Source: Corinectria fuckeliana (taxonomy: Eukaryota; Ascomycota; Sordariomycetes; Hypocreales; Nectriaceae). From it: 64,000 bases of DNA. Location of the stretch: assembly GCA_019137255.1 (NCBI GenBank), contig WPDH01000004.1:186001-250000 (forward strand), in the 5' to 3' direction. The position numbers and the translations under genes were made by a program. Position 1 is the first letter of the stretch. Every line of letters starts with the position of its first letter. Shown here in pieces: positions 11,810 through 23,047 of this stretch. The notes under the pieces were generated by a model. The model saw only the letters and a program-made list of their open reading frames with translations, ran no database searches and was not told where the DNA came from.

Positions 11810-12559
11810 CCACCGTCGCTTGGTGGACAGGGGGAATAGCCTCCTTTCAGCTCCTAGAATATAGAGCCATCGCCGAGCTTATTCTGACGCTTCTACAATG
11901 CAATAGAAATGAGGAGTGCGCTCAATAGTTAATATATCATCTTTTACTTTGGTGCGGATGGAGATTCATCCCGTCAAGCCCCCAAGGGCTATTCCGTTCC
12001 TGCTTGAACACATCGGCCACCGACAATCAAGTACAACCACCAGATAGTATACTGCCTAACGACTACAAGACTATTCCCAGAGTTGCGTACGGAATATATC
12101 TGACACCGAATCCAAGAAATACGTCTATGGCTTTTAAAATTGCTACATACTCTTCTCCCATATCATTTGTCTTACTTTCTACAGTCAAGTTCCTAAGAGA
12201 GACAAATAGGCAACATCACCGGCCATCTCACAGCCCCCAGTCTGCAAGCCATCATTCCCCAACCTTGGTCCAAGTTGAGCGATTGCAACATCCAGACTGG
12301 TTCTTGATGTCTTGGTTAAAACGATTCCGAGATGACTCGGGATGGATATGGTCCCGCTTACTTAGTAGGCCTCTGAGAATCGGATGACACTCGCCTCCAT
12401 TTATCAGTTTGAGAACTACGGCCATGTCGAAGCAGGCTAGGACGTGGACTGTCGCGCATCGCACAGAGTCGCTAAACTTACAGCTCGCCGACTAAGTAGA
12501 CATCTTACTGACCTAGTGACCCCCACGAAGATATCATAGGTTGGAAGTTCACCGGACTG
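11810..12559. other. Intergenic region, no gene recognised
   Basis: This 750-bp stretch follows the regulator stop. It is moderately AT-rich and contains only short frames without recognisable features. Confidence 0.5.
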
Positions 12560-12949
12560 CTAAGCTGCAATCACCATTATGCCTTGCCCTTTGTCAGTTG
12601 CCTCCTTCTCTCCATTCCGCGGCCGCACTCCCCATCGCCTCCCTACCTTCGTCGCCCTCATCGCTTCACCCTTTCTCGTCTTGGCTAGGTTATACAAAAA
12701 CGCCATCGCGAACAGGATCACCAATATCGCAAAAGCCGTCAGAGGCCCGAGGACCGAGAACAGAGTGAAGCCATACGAGGCAGCCTGCAAGGCATCGTCG
12801 TGCGCAAGCCGCCTCGTTCCCTGGCCGACTCGGGTCGCGGACAAGACTAGCAAGATATACGCGGTGCCACCAATGATCATGGCCGAGTTTTGTTGGAAGA
12901 AACCGCCGTAGGAGTTCCACACCGTGCTTTCTTCGGGTGCAGTCGACAC
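12560..12949 (-). CDS. Possible small membrane protein or exon fragment
   Basis: The frame is open for 129 codons but begins with GTG, directly after a stop at about 12955. The first ATG is at codon 24. It encodes two hydrophobic segments (around YILLVLSA and LTAFAILVILFAMAFLY) followed by a basic tail. No family was recognised. The open frame starts just where the ankyrin remnant on the other strand begins, so this may be a last exon or a truncated piece of a gene joined to unrelated DNA. Coding status is uncertain. Confidence 0.3.
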   Translation of the reverse strand: MSTAPEESTVWNSYGGFFQQNSAMIIGGTAYILLVLSATRVGQGTRRLAHDDALQAASYGFTLFSVLGPLTAFAILVILFAMAFLYNLAKTRKGEAMRATKVGRRWGVRPRNGEKEATDKGQGIMVIAA

Positions 12950-13845
12950 CGCGCTTTATTACAGTGCCACGGATGCGCAGCAGGAGTCGACCATCGAGTT
13001 CCTCCTCCTGGAATACAGGGCGAATCCAAACGCTGTTGGAGACGAGTACGGGAACGCCTTGACGGCTTCCGCCTTTGACGGTACAGCGTTGATCCTGGAG
13101 ATGCTCATCAAGCACGACGCGCAAGGCTACGGCGAGCTCGTGGAGATGCTTCTCCAAGCCGGCGCGAACCCCAACGTCTTCGGAGGTCCTGACGGGATCA
13201 CACCGCTCATCAATGCGGCCTTGTATTTCCCAGTAACGTGCCTCGAGCTGCTGATCCAACACGGCGCCAACATCGATCTGAGCGGGAAACACAACGGCAG
13301 CGCTCTTCACGCCGCTGCTGCGAGTGGCCACGCAGCGACTTCGCCGATGATGTAGACAGCCAATACCAGGACATTGACGACGAAGAGGTCGAATCGGAGC
13401 AGGAAGACTAGACTGAGGAGGAACAGACAAAACAAGGAGATGAAGGTAGCACTCAACAGACCAGGGTATCGGGGACAGTGAGGCTAGCGACTGGCAAGCG
13501 GGAAGTACTCGCTCTCGCGGATTCAATCCCGGGGGCAGTGAAGGCTAGCAGGACGATGAATCTGGCGATAGGAGCCGAAGCGCTGCGCTTGGCGCCAGCG
13601 TTGGAGGATTGGTCAATGCTGTCGGAGGCGGTGCCGCTGCGAGAGGGTTCCAGGATGATGGCGATGAACAAGCTACGAGCCGAGGCTTGGGAATCCCCGA
13701 GGACTACCATGAAGCGCCAGATGAGGAAGTGCGCACCAAGAAAGGGGGGGATGGTGAGCTGGTTGAGGAGCAAGAGGTGGCCGAGCAACAGAGAAGAGGA
13801 ACAGGAAGAACAGGAAGAAGTAGAGGAGCAGCAGTACTATGAGTG
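12924..13845 (+). pseudogene. Ankyrin-repeat gene remnant
   Basis: From 12924 the plus frame reads about three to four degenerate ankyrin repeats (LLLEYRANPNAVGDEYGNAL, LLQAGANPNVFGGPDGITPL, LLIQHGANIDLSGK) and then stops at 13353. There is no ATG or N-terminal part. A second frame continues with an acidic stretch (DIDDEEVESEQED) that runs into TAG, and a third frame from 13609 to 13842 is rich in Glu, Gly and Gln. The segments look like one repeat protein with an acidic C-terminus, now broken by frameshifts and at least one stop. It is bordered by AT-rich DNA on the right. Confidence 0.55.
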
Positions 13846-14375
13846 AAATCAGTATCAAGGCTAGAAGAGAGGGCAAGGGAGTTGATGCAATGGAACGGGA
13901 AGGATGTGATGTTATAGTTTGAGGCACATTACGGAACTCGGTAGACCAGGGGTTCTTCTGTTGGACTCGATTGCTCTCAAGTTATCATGACAAGGCGCTC
14001 GACAAATGAAGGCTTTCCGCACTGGAGTACTTGACCGACTACTAGTAACCCTCAGCGCGGTGAGAGTAGTCTAAGCCTTGTTAGATAATGAACAATTAGA
14101 GACGAATTTTAAAAGCGTCATAGTTAAATCCTTGAGATATAAGTATACATATTAATAGAGAGAGGTAGATGATACTTTATATATTTACTTAAATTCTTAA
14201 GTTCTTCAGTTATTAATGCTTGATAGATTTACTCTTGAATTATTACTATACTAAATAGGCTAGTATTATTAATTAGCAACCCCGCACTCTTTTATCCATC
14301 TCACCACACATTCAGATCTGCCTTGCTCCGTTTCTCTTCAATCCCCACGCCTTGATTGCCAAAGAACATAGCAAT
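13846..14375. other. AT-rich intergenic stretch
   Basis: The interval 14090-14280 is strongly AT-rich (runs such as ATATTAATAG and TATATATTTACTT) compared with the GC-rich genes around it. No gene is visible. Such islands are typical of decayed, RIP-affected repeats in filamentous ascomycetes, but no element could be identified. Confidence 0.45.
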
Positions 14376-15699
14376 ATGATTGACAACGATTCCAAGTATT
14401 CTTGTTTAAGCGGCGATATCCCTGTCGGTGGGCCAAGCACCTGGCACGTTGTCGATTGGGACCAGAGACGGGTCGTTTCGGTAACTATGGACGGGGAGCA
14501 AGACGACGACAGTCTTGCCATTGAACATTTCAGCCGCCATAGCAGCCAACTATCTCCCGACATTTACAAGATCTATGTATCGCATACTGGCGACATCATC
14601 TCGACGTATACCGATCCGAAAAATGATCAGAACTGCTGCGTGCACTATCCATTTCTTCACGAAGCTTTTCTCCCGGAAGGAATTCAGACAGTGCGGCGGG
14701 ACGAACTTGAGGAACTCGAGAGGCTTGGCCCTGACGCGGACCTTGTCGTATACCCTCCATGCCTGGAGGGATCTGCTAAAAAGGTGAAACCTAGGTGCCG
14801 GTCTTGAACTGTCTCGCCCTGTGATCAAGCTGACCCCTGGGCAGGTCGTCTTCAAATACTACTTTTTGTGGCAGTATGCACAAATGTCCTGGAAGGAGAT
14901 GAACTTGTGGATGCGTCTCCCACGCCATCCAAATATCATTTCGTTTGACCGGATTGTCGTTGACGAGCTCGAGGGTCGCGTGGTCGGATTCACTAGCAGT
15001 TACGTGCCCGGCGGCAATCTGGAGGAGAACAAGTCACGCGTTTTCAGACTGAAGTGGCTACAACAGCTTATAAAGGTCGTAGACGACTTAAACCTCGAAT
15101 ACGGCATCTCGCACCAAGACATCGCCCCACGAAACCTCCTGGTTGACGAGTCGACAGACTCTATCATGCTCTTTGACTTCAACTTTGCGGCCCGCATCAA
15201 TCATCCTTCACTTGGGGAAGGTGAGGGTGAGGATTACCTCGAGGACCGGAACGATATTAAGGGCGTTATATTCACCACCTACGAGATTATTACCCAGGAC
15301 AATAGTCTCCGGAGTATGCCTCACGAAGATCAGAACCTCAACGACCTCAGATTAAAGTGAGTGAAGCATCCGGAGGTGAAGCTAGACCATCCCGTTGCAT
15401 CATATCAGCTTGTGTTGCAAGAATGGAAGGATCGAAGGGCAGGAGACCTCCATCCCATCCGTCCAGGCGACGTCCCAAGGGCCATTGACTGGCCGTCCAG
15501 GCCCAAGCCACCGCAAAAGACCATTTCTCTGAAAAATGCACATGGGCAGCCGTCCTACTTCACCGTGGACACGTGGTATGAGAGGCGGCAGGATGTGTGG
15601 GATAGGGGTGATAAGGTCCTAAACTGGGAACGGCCGCCGCAGAGACTTTTAGACAACGGGACTCGGGTGCTCTCTAGCGGTGAAGTAATCAACTGCTAG
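14376..15699 (+). pseudogene. Protein-kinase-like gene with premature TGA
   Basis: Exon 1 runs 14376-14783. A 61-bp intron (GTGAAA..GGGCAG) leads to exon 2 at 14845, which starts VVFKYYFLWQYAQ as in relatives. The kinase core is present: RLPRHPNI, the catalytic-loop motif HQDIAPRN (Asp kept, HRD changed to HQD), and LFDFNF where most kinases have DFG. The frame meets TGA at 15358-15360 after DLRLK, then continues in the same frame for 112 codons (VKHPEVKLDHPVASYQL ... ) to a stop at 15697-15699. The TGA sits where a Trp (TGG) would fit, so the gene seems to have lost its tail by a G-to-A change. The truncated product would have about 307 residues and might still fold. No target is known. Confidence 0.6.
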
Positions 15700-16960
15700 A
15701 AGTCGGGGATTCTATCGTGCCGTGTATGGCATGCTGGCGGGGATTGCGGCGACAGCTACATGCACATCGGAGCCCAATAGGCGCACGGATAGACAATCGT
15801 CATCGCCATCGTCGGGTATGCATATGGCCTTGTCGCGGGACTTGTGAGCTGTGCTGCCCTGGTGAACGGTGGTAGAGCTCTGAACTTGGATGAAGATGGA
15901 ATGTTGTCGACACTGGCGGCTGGTCTAGTTTCTTTAAGAATGAATGGTATCTACGCCAACAGAAGGCATTGTAGTAACCTGTTTAGCGTGCTCAAGAATC
16001 ATGAACAGAATTGGATACATAGGAGCTGTCACATTTAGTATTTAGGCCAGCCTAGCACTTAGCATCAGCGTAGTGCGCATTACATTTTGCTACGACTGGA
16101 AAATGCAATGGGAGCATCCTTAGGAATCACAAGCAGAATAAAGCCCTAGTGTGAAAATTGGTTCCCTTCCGCGATCAACTCTGGTACATATATATATATA
16201 TATATTCCATCCATGATAGGCCTTGCGCTTCCTACCCTGAGATGCCGTAGGATTTCATCCGACCAAACCGTCTCGTTCCCGACTCACTGCCCTCGACTAA
16301 AGCCAAAGCTAAGCCAAACCAAAACCTAAGCTAAAATCATTCGTCCAAACAAACCAGAAGTGCCTCTGGGCTTATAGGAGACCCTCGTATTCAGTCCAAT
16401 TACTCATCTACCAACCTAGAGATGCTATCGTATTTCCAGTCGTAGCAAAAGGTAATGAGCACTACGCTGATGCTAAATTCTAAGCTGGCCTAAATTCTGA
16501 ATGCGACAGATGCGCAGCACCAAGGACAAGCTGTAGTTAAGATGCCGAGCTAACCATTCTTCCATGTCTGCGATGGAATGACTTTGCCTCCGTGGATTCT
16601 CAACGTCGAACCCACCGCCATATAAACCATCTTCGGAGATTACGGGCATCTCCTAACTGTCACCCCTGTTGTATTTGCATAGGAGGCTGGGAAATGCTAG
16701 CAGATTCGCTTTCGGGCGTCACCACTGCAAAGCCTGGAAGACGAAGTAGACAACCACTTCGACAGTTGCACCGCCTTCGGCTTCCCGCGCATCAGCTTAT
16801 CTTCTCCTCTCGTGGTGAAAGCCAAGGCCTCACTAACTGCTTCTTCTGGCAGCATCAACCTCTCCAGCTCCTGAAAGCCCCTGGGGCTCGCTTCGCCCGG
16901 CGTCGCCCTGAATGATACAGGAACCCGGCTCACTCGCAGGATGTTTATATCCCGCGGAAT
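15700..16960. other. Intergenic region with a TA microsatellite
   Basis: About 1.26 kb between the kinase-like remnant and the 3' end of the kinase-vWA gene. It holds a TA run at 16188-16206 and a short stretch of repeated AAGCTAA/AAGCCAA words near 16300-16340. No gene was recognised. Confidence 0.5.
16188..16206. repeat. (TA)n microsatellite
   Basis: About nine uninterrupted TA units in otherwise mixed sequence. Confidence 0.85.
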
Positions 16961-19603
16961 TCAAAGCTCGTCACTATCATCCACTGTATCTTCATCCGGA
17001 CTGATACTCCCGATGAAGATGGAGAGAATATCACCATCCATAGGCCTGGTGTCGACGATATTGCTGACGAAGTCAGCATACAGAGAATGGAGCGGAAGAA
17101 GGAGTACCGAAGTATAACTCACAAATCTGAAGGCAGAGACTCGTCCAGATATCGTAAGTACTGTTTCCCCTCTGCGTCGTGGCCGAAGCGGATAAACTGA
17201 ATCATGACATCTGTGCGGGCGACATTCTGTCTCGTCATCTCATTCATAAGTCTCCGAATCGGACGTTCGATGCCGCAGGCATTTGACTGTTCCCTACCCC
17301 ATCGGCCGTCGGTGAAGACAAAGATGCTGACGGGTCTGTAGCTTCCTCTGGTAGCGAAGATTTTACCCAGCTTACTTGGGAATCGTGCTCCCTGGGGACT
17401 GCGGAGGCGCGGAAACACATCCTCGTAAAGCATATTGTCCAGACTCTGTTCCATCAGCCCCGAAATAAGATTGAAATCATGGTGCAGCAGGGTTGAGCAA
17501 AGCTGGCTCGTATGCTTGCTATGCCAGGCTTTCGTTGGATCGGAGGCAAAGGAAAGAGTGAGCTCGCTCTGGTCAATGCGTTTGGCAATATATGCCAACG
17601 CCCGAAATGATTTCACGATTTCCGGCTTATGCTTCTTCATGCTTCTGGAATTGTCGATGAAGAAAATGAAATCGCGTCCTCGCATGTGTTGGCGGAGCGT
17701 CGAGACCAGGTCGCTAGTTTCCGGATCTGTCGCTTGCCTTGCCTTTCTTGCTCGGATCCATTCTTGCAGCTGATTGAGTGACAAGTGAGGCCGACTTTGG
17801 TCGGCTGATGACGGAGGTTTTGATGACTCGGCACCGCCTTCGGCAGCGGGTGTTGTGTCTGACCTGTTACTAACCTCTAACTGGGGGAGAGATTCCGTCT
17901 CGGCGGACAAGCCGTACTTGACTGTAAGTAGCCTGATGGCATTGGATCTATCCTCACCGCCAATCAGTGACATGCCATTCGATAACGACGACTGAGAAAT
18001 CATATGACTAGTTGATACCCGATCTGGTGCGGCCCCGTCTACATCGACTGCCGTCGAGACAGAGTGGTCCAGCAACAGATCCACAGCTTCATCGTCCAGA
18101 ATTCGTCGAAACCAGCCGAACAGTTGTTTAGCCAACAAGCGTTGTCCAGGATCCCGCGCAAGCATATTCTCCTTGACGATCTTGGAAATTGCTGGCGTGA
18201 TTGGATTACTCCCAGCCGCCGCAACAACTTGCCGGTGCATGTCTTCCACAGCGTTCAACCTGTTGACCCCGTCGTGGAAGCAGGATTCGCATCCACTACC
18301 ACGCATGGTGCTGATATTCGCCGTTTCTCTGAGACGGGCTTTGTAGTATGTCTGACGACCCTCCGCCCCGAACGCCGACCACGCCAGAGCTTCGCTTAAA
18401 ACACATCCCATTGACCAGATATCGGCCCTGGGACTGGCCTTGCCTGGTCCATTCTGCATAAACCGCATATGGCGGCTGCATTCAGGGGCGGCGTATGTCT
18501 GAGTACCGTGACGGTCTAACCCCTGGTGATCCACCTCGTCTTGCGCAACTGCCCTCAAATGAGACAGGCCGAAGTCGGCAATTTTGGGAACGAAGTCGTA
18601 TCGCGAGTCGCACTTGGCATGTGAGATTAGAATATTGCTGGGCTTGATATCCTGGTGAATGCCACGCAATGAAGCGTAAGCGCTCACGTCTGACGTCAGT
18701 TGGTGGATGCTGTGTAGGCCTTGGAGTAAAGGGACCAGACTGCTCCAAAACGTCACGTTGTCCGCATGCGAGGATGGCGGGGGATTCATCTCGAAGAACT
18801 CCAAGAGGTTTCCGCTGTCTACGTACTCCAGAATAAGGTTGAGTGTACCATTCTGGGCAAAGGAGCCAAAGTACTGGATGGTGTACGCATTCGAATGATT
18901 CGCAAGGGCCGTCAAGGCGGCCACTTCGCTCTTATAGAGCCACATACCGTCCTCTTGGTAAGTTTTTAAAACGAATGTATCCTTCTGCGGAGTGGAATCT
19001 CGCTAATAGTCGTTAGCCGCTGATCCGACTATAGGATCGAGCCAAGTAAATGTGATTGGGTACCTCGGCCAGCTGATTACAAGATGCATCAACTGTAATC
19101 TTGAAGATCTCGGCGGTATCGCCTGTGTATAGTCGCTCTTGGTCAACGATAGGAAGCACGTGCTCTGGAGCAAGCTGGCGCCGGTGCAGGATATTCGGCG
19201 AGAGCACCAGTGGAAAGAACATCCATTGGTGTTTAAAGACGTCGTCGAACAAGACGCTAAATGTGGGAGATTCCGGCCAGCCAGAGGGGAGTGTGGGGAG
19301 AGGGAAGCAGCTGTCGGACTGGTCTTGCGATATCACATCATTCAGGAAGTCTACGCTGTCGATGTAGACGAGTAGGGAGAAGACGCGGAGGAATCGGTCG
19401 CGGATCGCGTCGAGCGGAAGGACAATGGCGTGGTCCGACTTGACTAGAACCGACATAATCCTTGAGCGCGACCAATATTCGGCCAGCGCGGACAATGGAA
19501 CGAAGTGATGAGGTTCTTCTCTGCCATTCCTCCCCGTGTGCTTCGCGCTATCCACGAATCGTGCGAACTCGAAGACCGGCTCGCGGTCGTGCGGGGAAGG
19601 CAT
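16961..19603 (-). CDS. Protein kinase - von Willebrand factor A fusion protein
   Basis: Three exons (19603-19064, 19002-17123, 17063-16961) give 840 residues. Intron 1 joins CNQLAE to RDSTPQKDTFVLKTY, placing the ATP-binding Lys (FVLKTY) after the splice. Intron 2 (GTGAGT..GTCAG) restores a C-terminus ending IVDTRPMDGDIL ... DDSDEL. The kinase domain has HQDIKPSN, IADFGLSH and YAAPECS. After a linker comes a vWA-like domain that opens DFIFFIDNSRSM, a MIDAS-like DxSxS. The combination suggests a signalling protein that couples phosphorylation to metal-dependent binding of a partner; the partner is unknown. The frame stays open upstream of 19603 to about 19731 without an ATG, so an extra 5' exon is possible. 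Confidence 0.8.
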
Positions 19604-20158
19604 GGCGCCGTCGGTAACCAGAACCGTAATCGAAGCCGGCTCGACTCGAACTGGGTGCTCGGGGCTCGGTGTCGGCTGGGAAGCTGGACGCTCTATGCTG
19701 AAGCATGCGTGTCTAGAGGGGACTCTTTAATCAGATCGAAGCGTTGTGACCGACGCAGAATTCTGGCTGGAGTGGCCGAGTGCGGCAGACCTCGTGCTTG
19801 CAGCTATCAAAACAGCACTGACGGCATCCGATAGGTGAAAGCCGTGCTCGGAGGGACAGAAGCATGTCGTTGCGTGAGCAGGGCTGAAACGGGATGCTGA
19901 ATGCAACAGAAAGTGACAGGAAGCAGCCAAATGCGAGGCTGAGAACGAGCCGTATCACATGACGGACGCACCGGCTCCGCCATTGCTGACGTCCGGCGCG
20001 GGGCTGCGTCAGGCGTGATATATCGCGTTTCTCTTCTCCTTCTCTGTATTCCGCCGTTTCCAGCTCCAGGAACGATCGCTGATGAAGGGGACCTTTCCAA
20101 GAGTTAGCTCTCGCCCTTACCGTTGAAGCTGGCATTGTCCACATGACGACTAGTCAAA
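19604..20158. other. Intergenic region between kinase-vWA and small gene
   Basis: A 555-bp gap between divergent starts. The part next to 19603 (to about 19731) is an open extension of the kinase-vWA frame and may be coding if there is an upstream exon. Nothing else is recognised. Confidence 0.45.
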
Positions 20159-20527
20159 ATGACCAAACGTGACGACAAAGAGAAAAAAGAGACGGAGAAA
20201 AAGCAAGCCAAAACGCCCATGGTGCGCGACCACTTCTCAACCTACAGGCTCCGAGGGGACGATCTACGGAAATATCTCGAAACCCTGTTCCCGGACCGCC
20301 GGGAGGATATCGAAGTCTGGGTGAGGACGAGCTTCAGCGGCGGAAAGCTCGAGCTAACAGCTCTTTTTAGCTCCAAGAGGACAAGTTTATCATACTAATT
20401 CCTAGGCTGCTTACGCGGGTAAGGTATCTCGGTCAACCGTCCATCCGTTGGCGAATACTAACAGTCCAAGGATGAGAGATCTCATATTAACAGGAAAATC
20501 CGTTACGAGGTTTGGGAGAGTGACTAA
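20159..20527 (+). CDS. Small three-exon protein of unknown function
   Basis: Exons 20159-20320, 20371-20418 and 20465-20527 give 90 residues. The donors are GTGAGG and GTAAGG, and the acceptors follow GAGCTAACAG..TTTTTAG and ATACTAACAG, so both branch sites are strong. All three junctions are in phase 0. The N-terminus is highly basic and acidic (MTKRDDKEKKETEKKQAK). The middle reads DHFSTYRLRGDDLRKYLETL, and the spliced join gives EDIEVW-LQEDKFIILIPR. No family was recognised. Good splice signals in so short a frame argue that this is or was a gene, perhaps a fragment of a longer protein. Confidence 0.5.
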
Positions 20528-21087
20528 GGACACGGAACGGACGGCTCCAAGCGGCAGCGTACAGAGGCTGTTTGGGACTGCCTCACAGAACGGTCGGAGA
20601 ACATGTAAGCTAGATGATACAGACAATGCCGGGCGGGTTGTTATCATGGGGCGCTATATCAGGATACATTTGCAATATCTACGAACTCTGCAGAAGTGAT
20701 CAGTCCATGTTTGCGCCCCCGTCATAGCCTCAGGCGTCTTTTGCATCTCAGCTTGGGAGTCTGGTCGCCGCTAGCGTCAGAATGTCCCCCAGCAGACGGC
20801 GATGAGATATCTGTCGGGTTGCATTCCAGGTTGGGCGAACTCCACGCTGTAGGTCTAGACAGACTAAGTAAGCCTACGAAGTACGAAGTACAGCCCACGC
20901 TGCGCCTTGGTGTTGCTACCCCTCAATGCTGCGCCTCCTGGTCATGTTGGCGGTCAACAAAAAGCAGCGTAAGCAGCCGTAAGCAGCCGTATGCCATAGT
21001 CTAGTCTAGATGTTTGCGTGTTGCATCTTCACCTTTTCACAACCGGCGCACTGGGAGACACAACGTATCGACCAAGTCAGTCGCATC
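20528..21087. other. Intergenic region upstream of the CorA-like gene
   Basis: 560 bp without a recognisable gene. It contains a perfect or near-perfect 10-bp tandem repeat at 20961-20990 and probably the promoter of the CorA-like gene. Confidence 0.5.
20961..20990. repeat. Three tandem 10-bp units (AAGCAGCCGT)
   Basis: Three consecutive copies of a 10-mer, the first with one base difference, about 100 bp upstream of the CorA-like start codon. Confidence 0.7.
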
Positions 21088-23047
21088 ATGGCAACGAGCA
21101 GCAACGACAGCACCGCTCAGCGGTTCCAAGAGTCTTGCAACAACTGTGCAAGCTACCCTCTGAACCATCTGCGGAGGCAGCCGCTCGAGTATACTCTCCA
21201 ATCCTACCACAAAAAGCTAGACGAGGCAGAAGCCTTAGTCTTCCACCACCAGCGTCGATCCGTGGCCATATGGCAGTGCGTCGACGGCCAAGGTCTGCTC
21301 CCCCTTCCCGGACCGCAAATACGAGTGCAATCGAGACTCACTAAGCGGCCTCCAGGGTTCGACCTGACATCTAAAATTGCTTCTTTGCAAGAACTGCAGT
21401 GCTTCACGACTGGAAAGTGTCAAGACCCCCGCTGCCGGTATATGTAGGGCTCCTAGAGAAATGCCATCCCACAGCGCTCACAGTACCTGTCTAGATTCAT
21501 TCAATCATCTGGCCCATTGGGTGCTCTCGGGTGCACGCGAGAGATGCTCACATGCCTCCTTACCTACCATGAAATCACGCCTTCGTTCCTCGACTTCGTC
21601 TTGAGCTTCAGAAGCATGGAAAAGCCCTCCCTGCGCACATTCTTCCACCATGAGCACTACCTGCGCGAGCAAGACAAGCTGCATGCTCTCCCAGCCCTTG
21701 GCCGATCAGGTCTCCAGGTCCAACACTGCTTCAATCTTCTGTCCATCGAACACGAGGAGGATCAGGATGAATGGCCGTGGTGCTTCCATCAAACGGCCAT
21801 GTATCACTCTATGGATGTCGAGTGTGGCCGCTCTATTTGGGTCATTTTGAAAGGGAACAACGTCATCCGAAGGCGGGTAAGGGATGCGACTACGAGGCAC
21901 CACGAGGCCGACAATACGTGTCTTGACACAGTCGAGGGTTCTTTCTGCACGTCTCTGAAGACGCACTTGGTTGTCTTCTTATGGTGTGTTGAGAATTGGA
22001 CATCGTACATCAACTTCATCGAGGAGAGTGTTAGCAGAGACTCGTTTATTGCCAGAAGCACGCCAATCGCCCGCCACAGGTTCAACACCATGACAACTTT
22101 TAGAACCCGTCGAGGCTCTCCAGCACCGGCAGACGGTAGGGGCTATCGCCGCTGGGCACATATCTCGGAGTACTTTGGCAGAAATGAAGCAAGGGCTTCC
22201 GAACACCAGATCTCGGGCAGCCGGAACTCCGCGTCAACGGTCAACACAAGTCAGCGAGATTTCACCTTCGACAAGGTCCAAAAGCTCTATCGCTTTTCAC
22301 ATGAAATCGACAGGCTCCTTGAGGCCATTGCCTTGAATAAACGTTCACTGGCCAACATCCGAGCCTATTACGAAGACCTCACAGAATCCACTTCCTTCAA
22401 AAGATACGTCGAGATGAGCATCTGTGATGAAGACATGTTTGACTTCCTTCGTCGAATCCGCAACTTCGAGGCAGAGCTGGAAAGTTACCAAGATCGGGTA
22501 CACACTCTGTCACGCCTCGTGGACAACGATATAGAGCTAGTCGGTGCCAAACACTCTCCATACTCGTCATCCCAGAAGCACTTAGAGACAGAATACTAAC
22601 GAGCAACCCGCACAGTTCAAGAGTATTCTCCAACACGAAAGCACAGAAGCGAGCAAGGACTTCGCCTACGCCTCTCAAGCATCAGCAGACAAGATGCACA
22701 TTATCGCAGTGAAGACAAAGCACGAGACACTGTCCATCCATGTCATTACATTCTTCACACTGATGCTCCTGCCCGGCACCTTCGTCTGCGTATGTCCTTT
22801 TACTCCTTTAAATAATGGTCCTACCATCTACTCAATAATTAATCCAAACTAGACGTTCCTAGCCAGTGGAATTATTGACCTGGATACCGAGGATTCAAGC
22901 TCGTTCAACTACTGGCATCTCAGATGGGGCGCCCTCCAACTATTCTTCTGCCTTTGCATTCCTATGATGCTGGTGAGCTTGTCTACATGGGGAGTTCTGT
23001 ATTATAGAGCTCGGAACTTGGATCCCTACTCGCCAGTCCACCAGTAA
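21088..23047 (+). CDS. CorA-like membrane protein
   Basis: Four exons (21088-21437, 21495-22539, 22616-22789, 22853-23047) give 587 residues. The N-terminal cytosolic part opens with SCNNCASYPLNHL and continues with TREMLTCLLTYHEITPSFLDFV, as in fungal CorA-like domain proteins. A long helical stretch follows. Near the end are two membrane segments around HVITFFTLMLLPGTF and QLFFCLCIPMMLVSL. The PGTF motif takes the place of the GMN motif of CorA magnesium channels, which is usual in this fungal group. It may be a divalent-cation channel or a relative with a signalling role. Splice joins are supported by TACTAAC and by the phase-2 join CR-FIQSS. The third donor (GTCGGT at 22540) is weak, so that exon edge is less certain. 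Confidence 0.8.

Noticed and set aside
14784..14844. Apparent frameshift in the kinase-like gene
   Set aside because: GTGAAA at 14784 and CAG at 14844 define a 61-bp phase-0 intron that joins to VVFKYYFLW exactly, so this is splicing, not damage.
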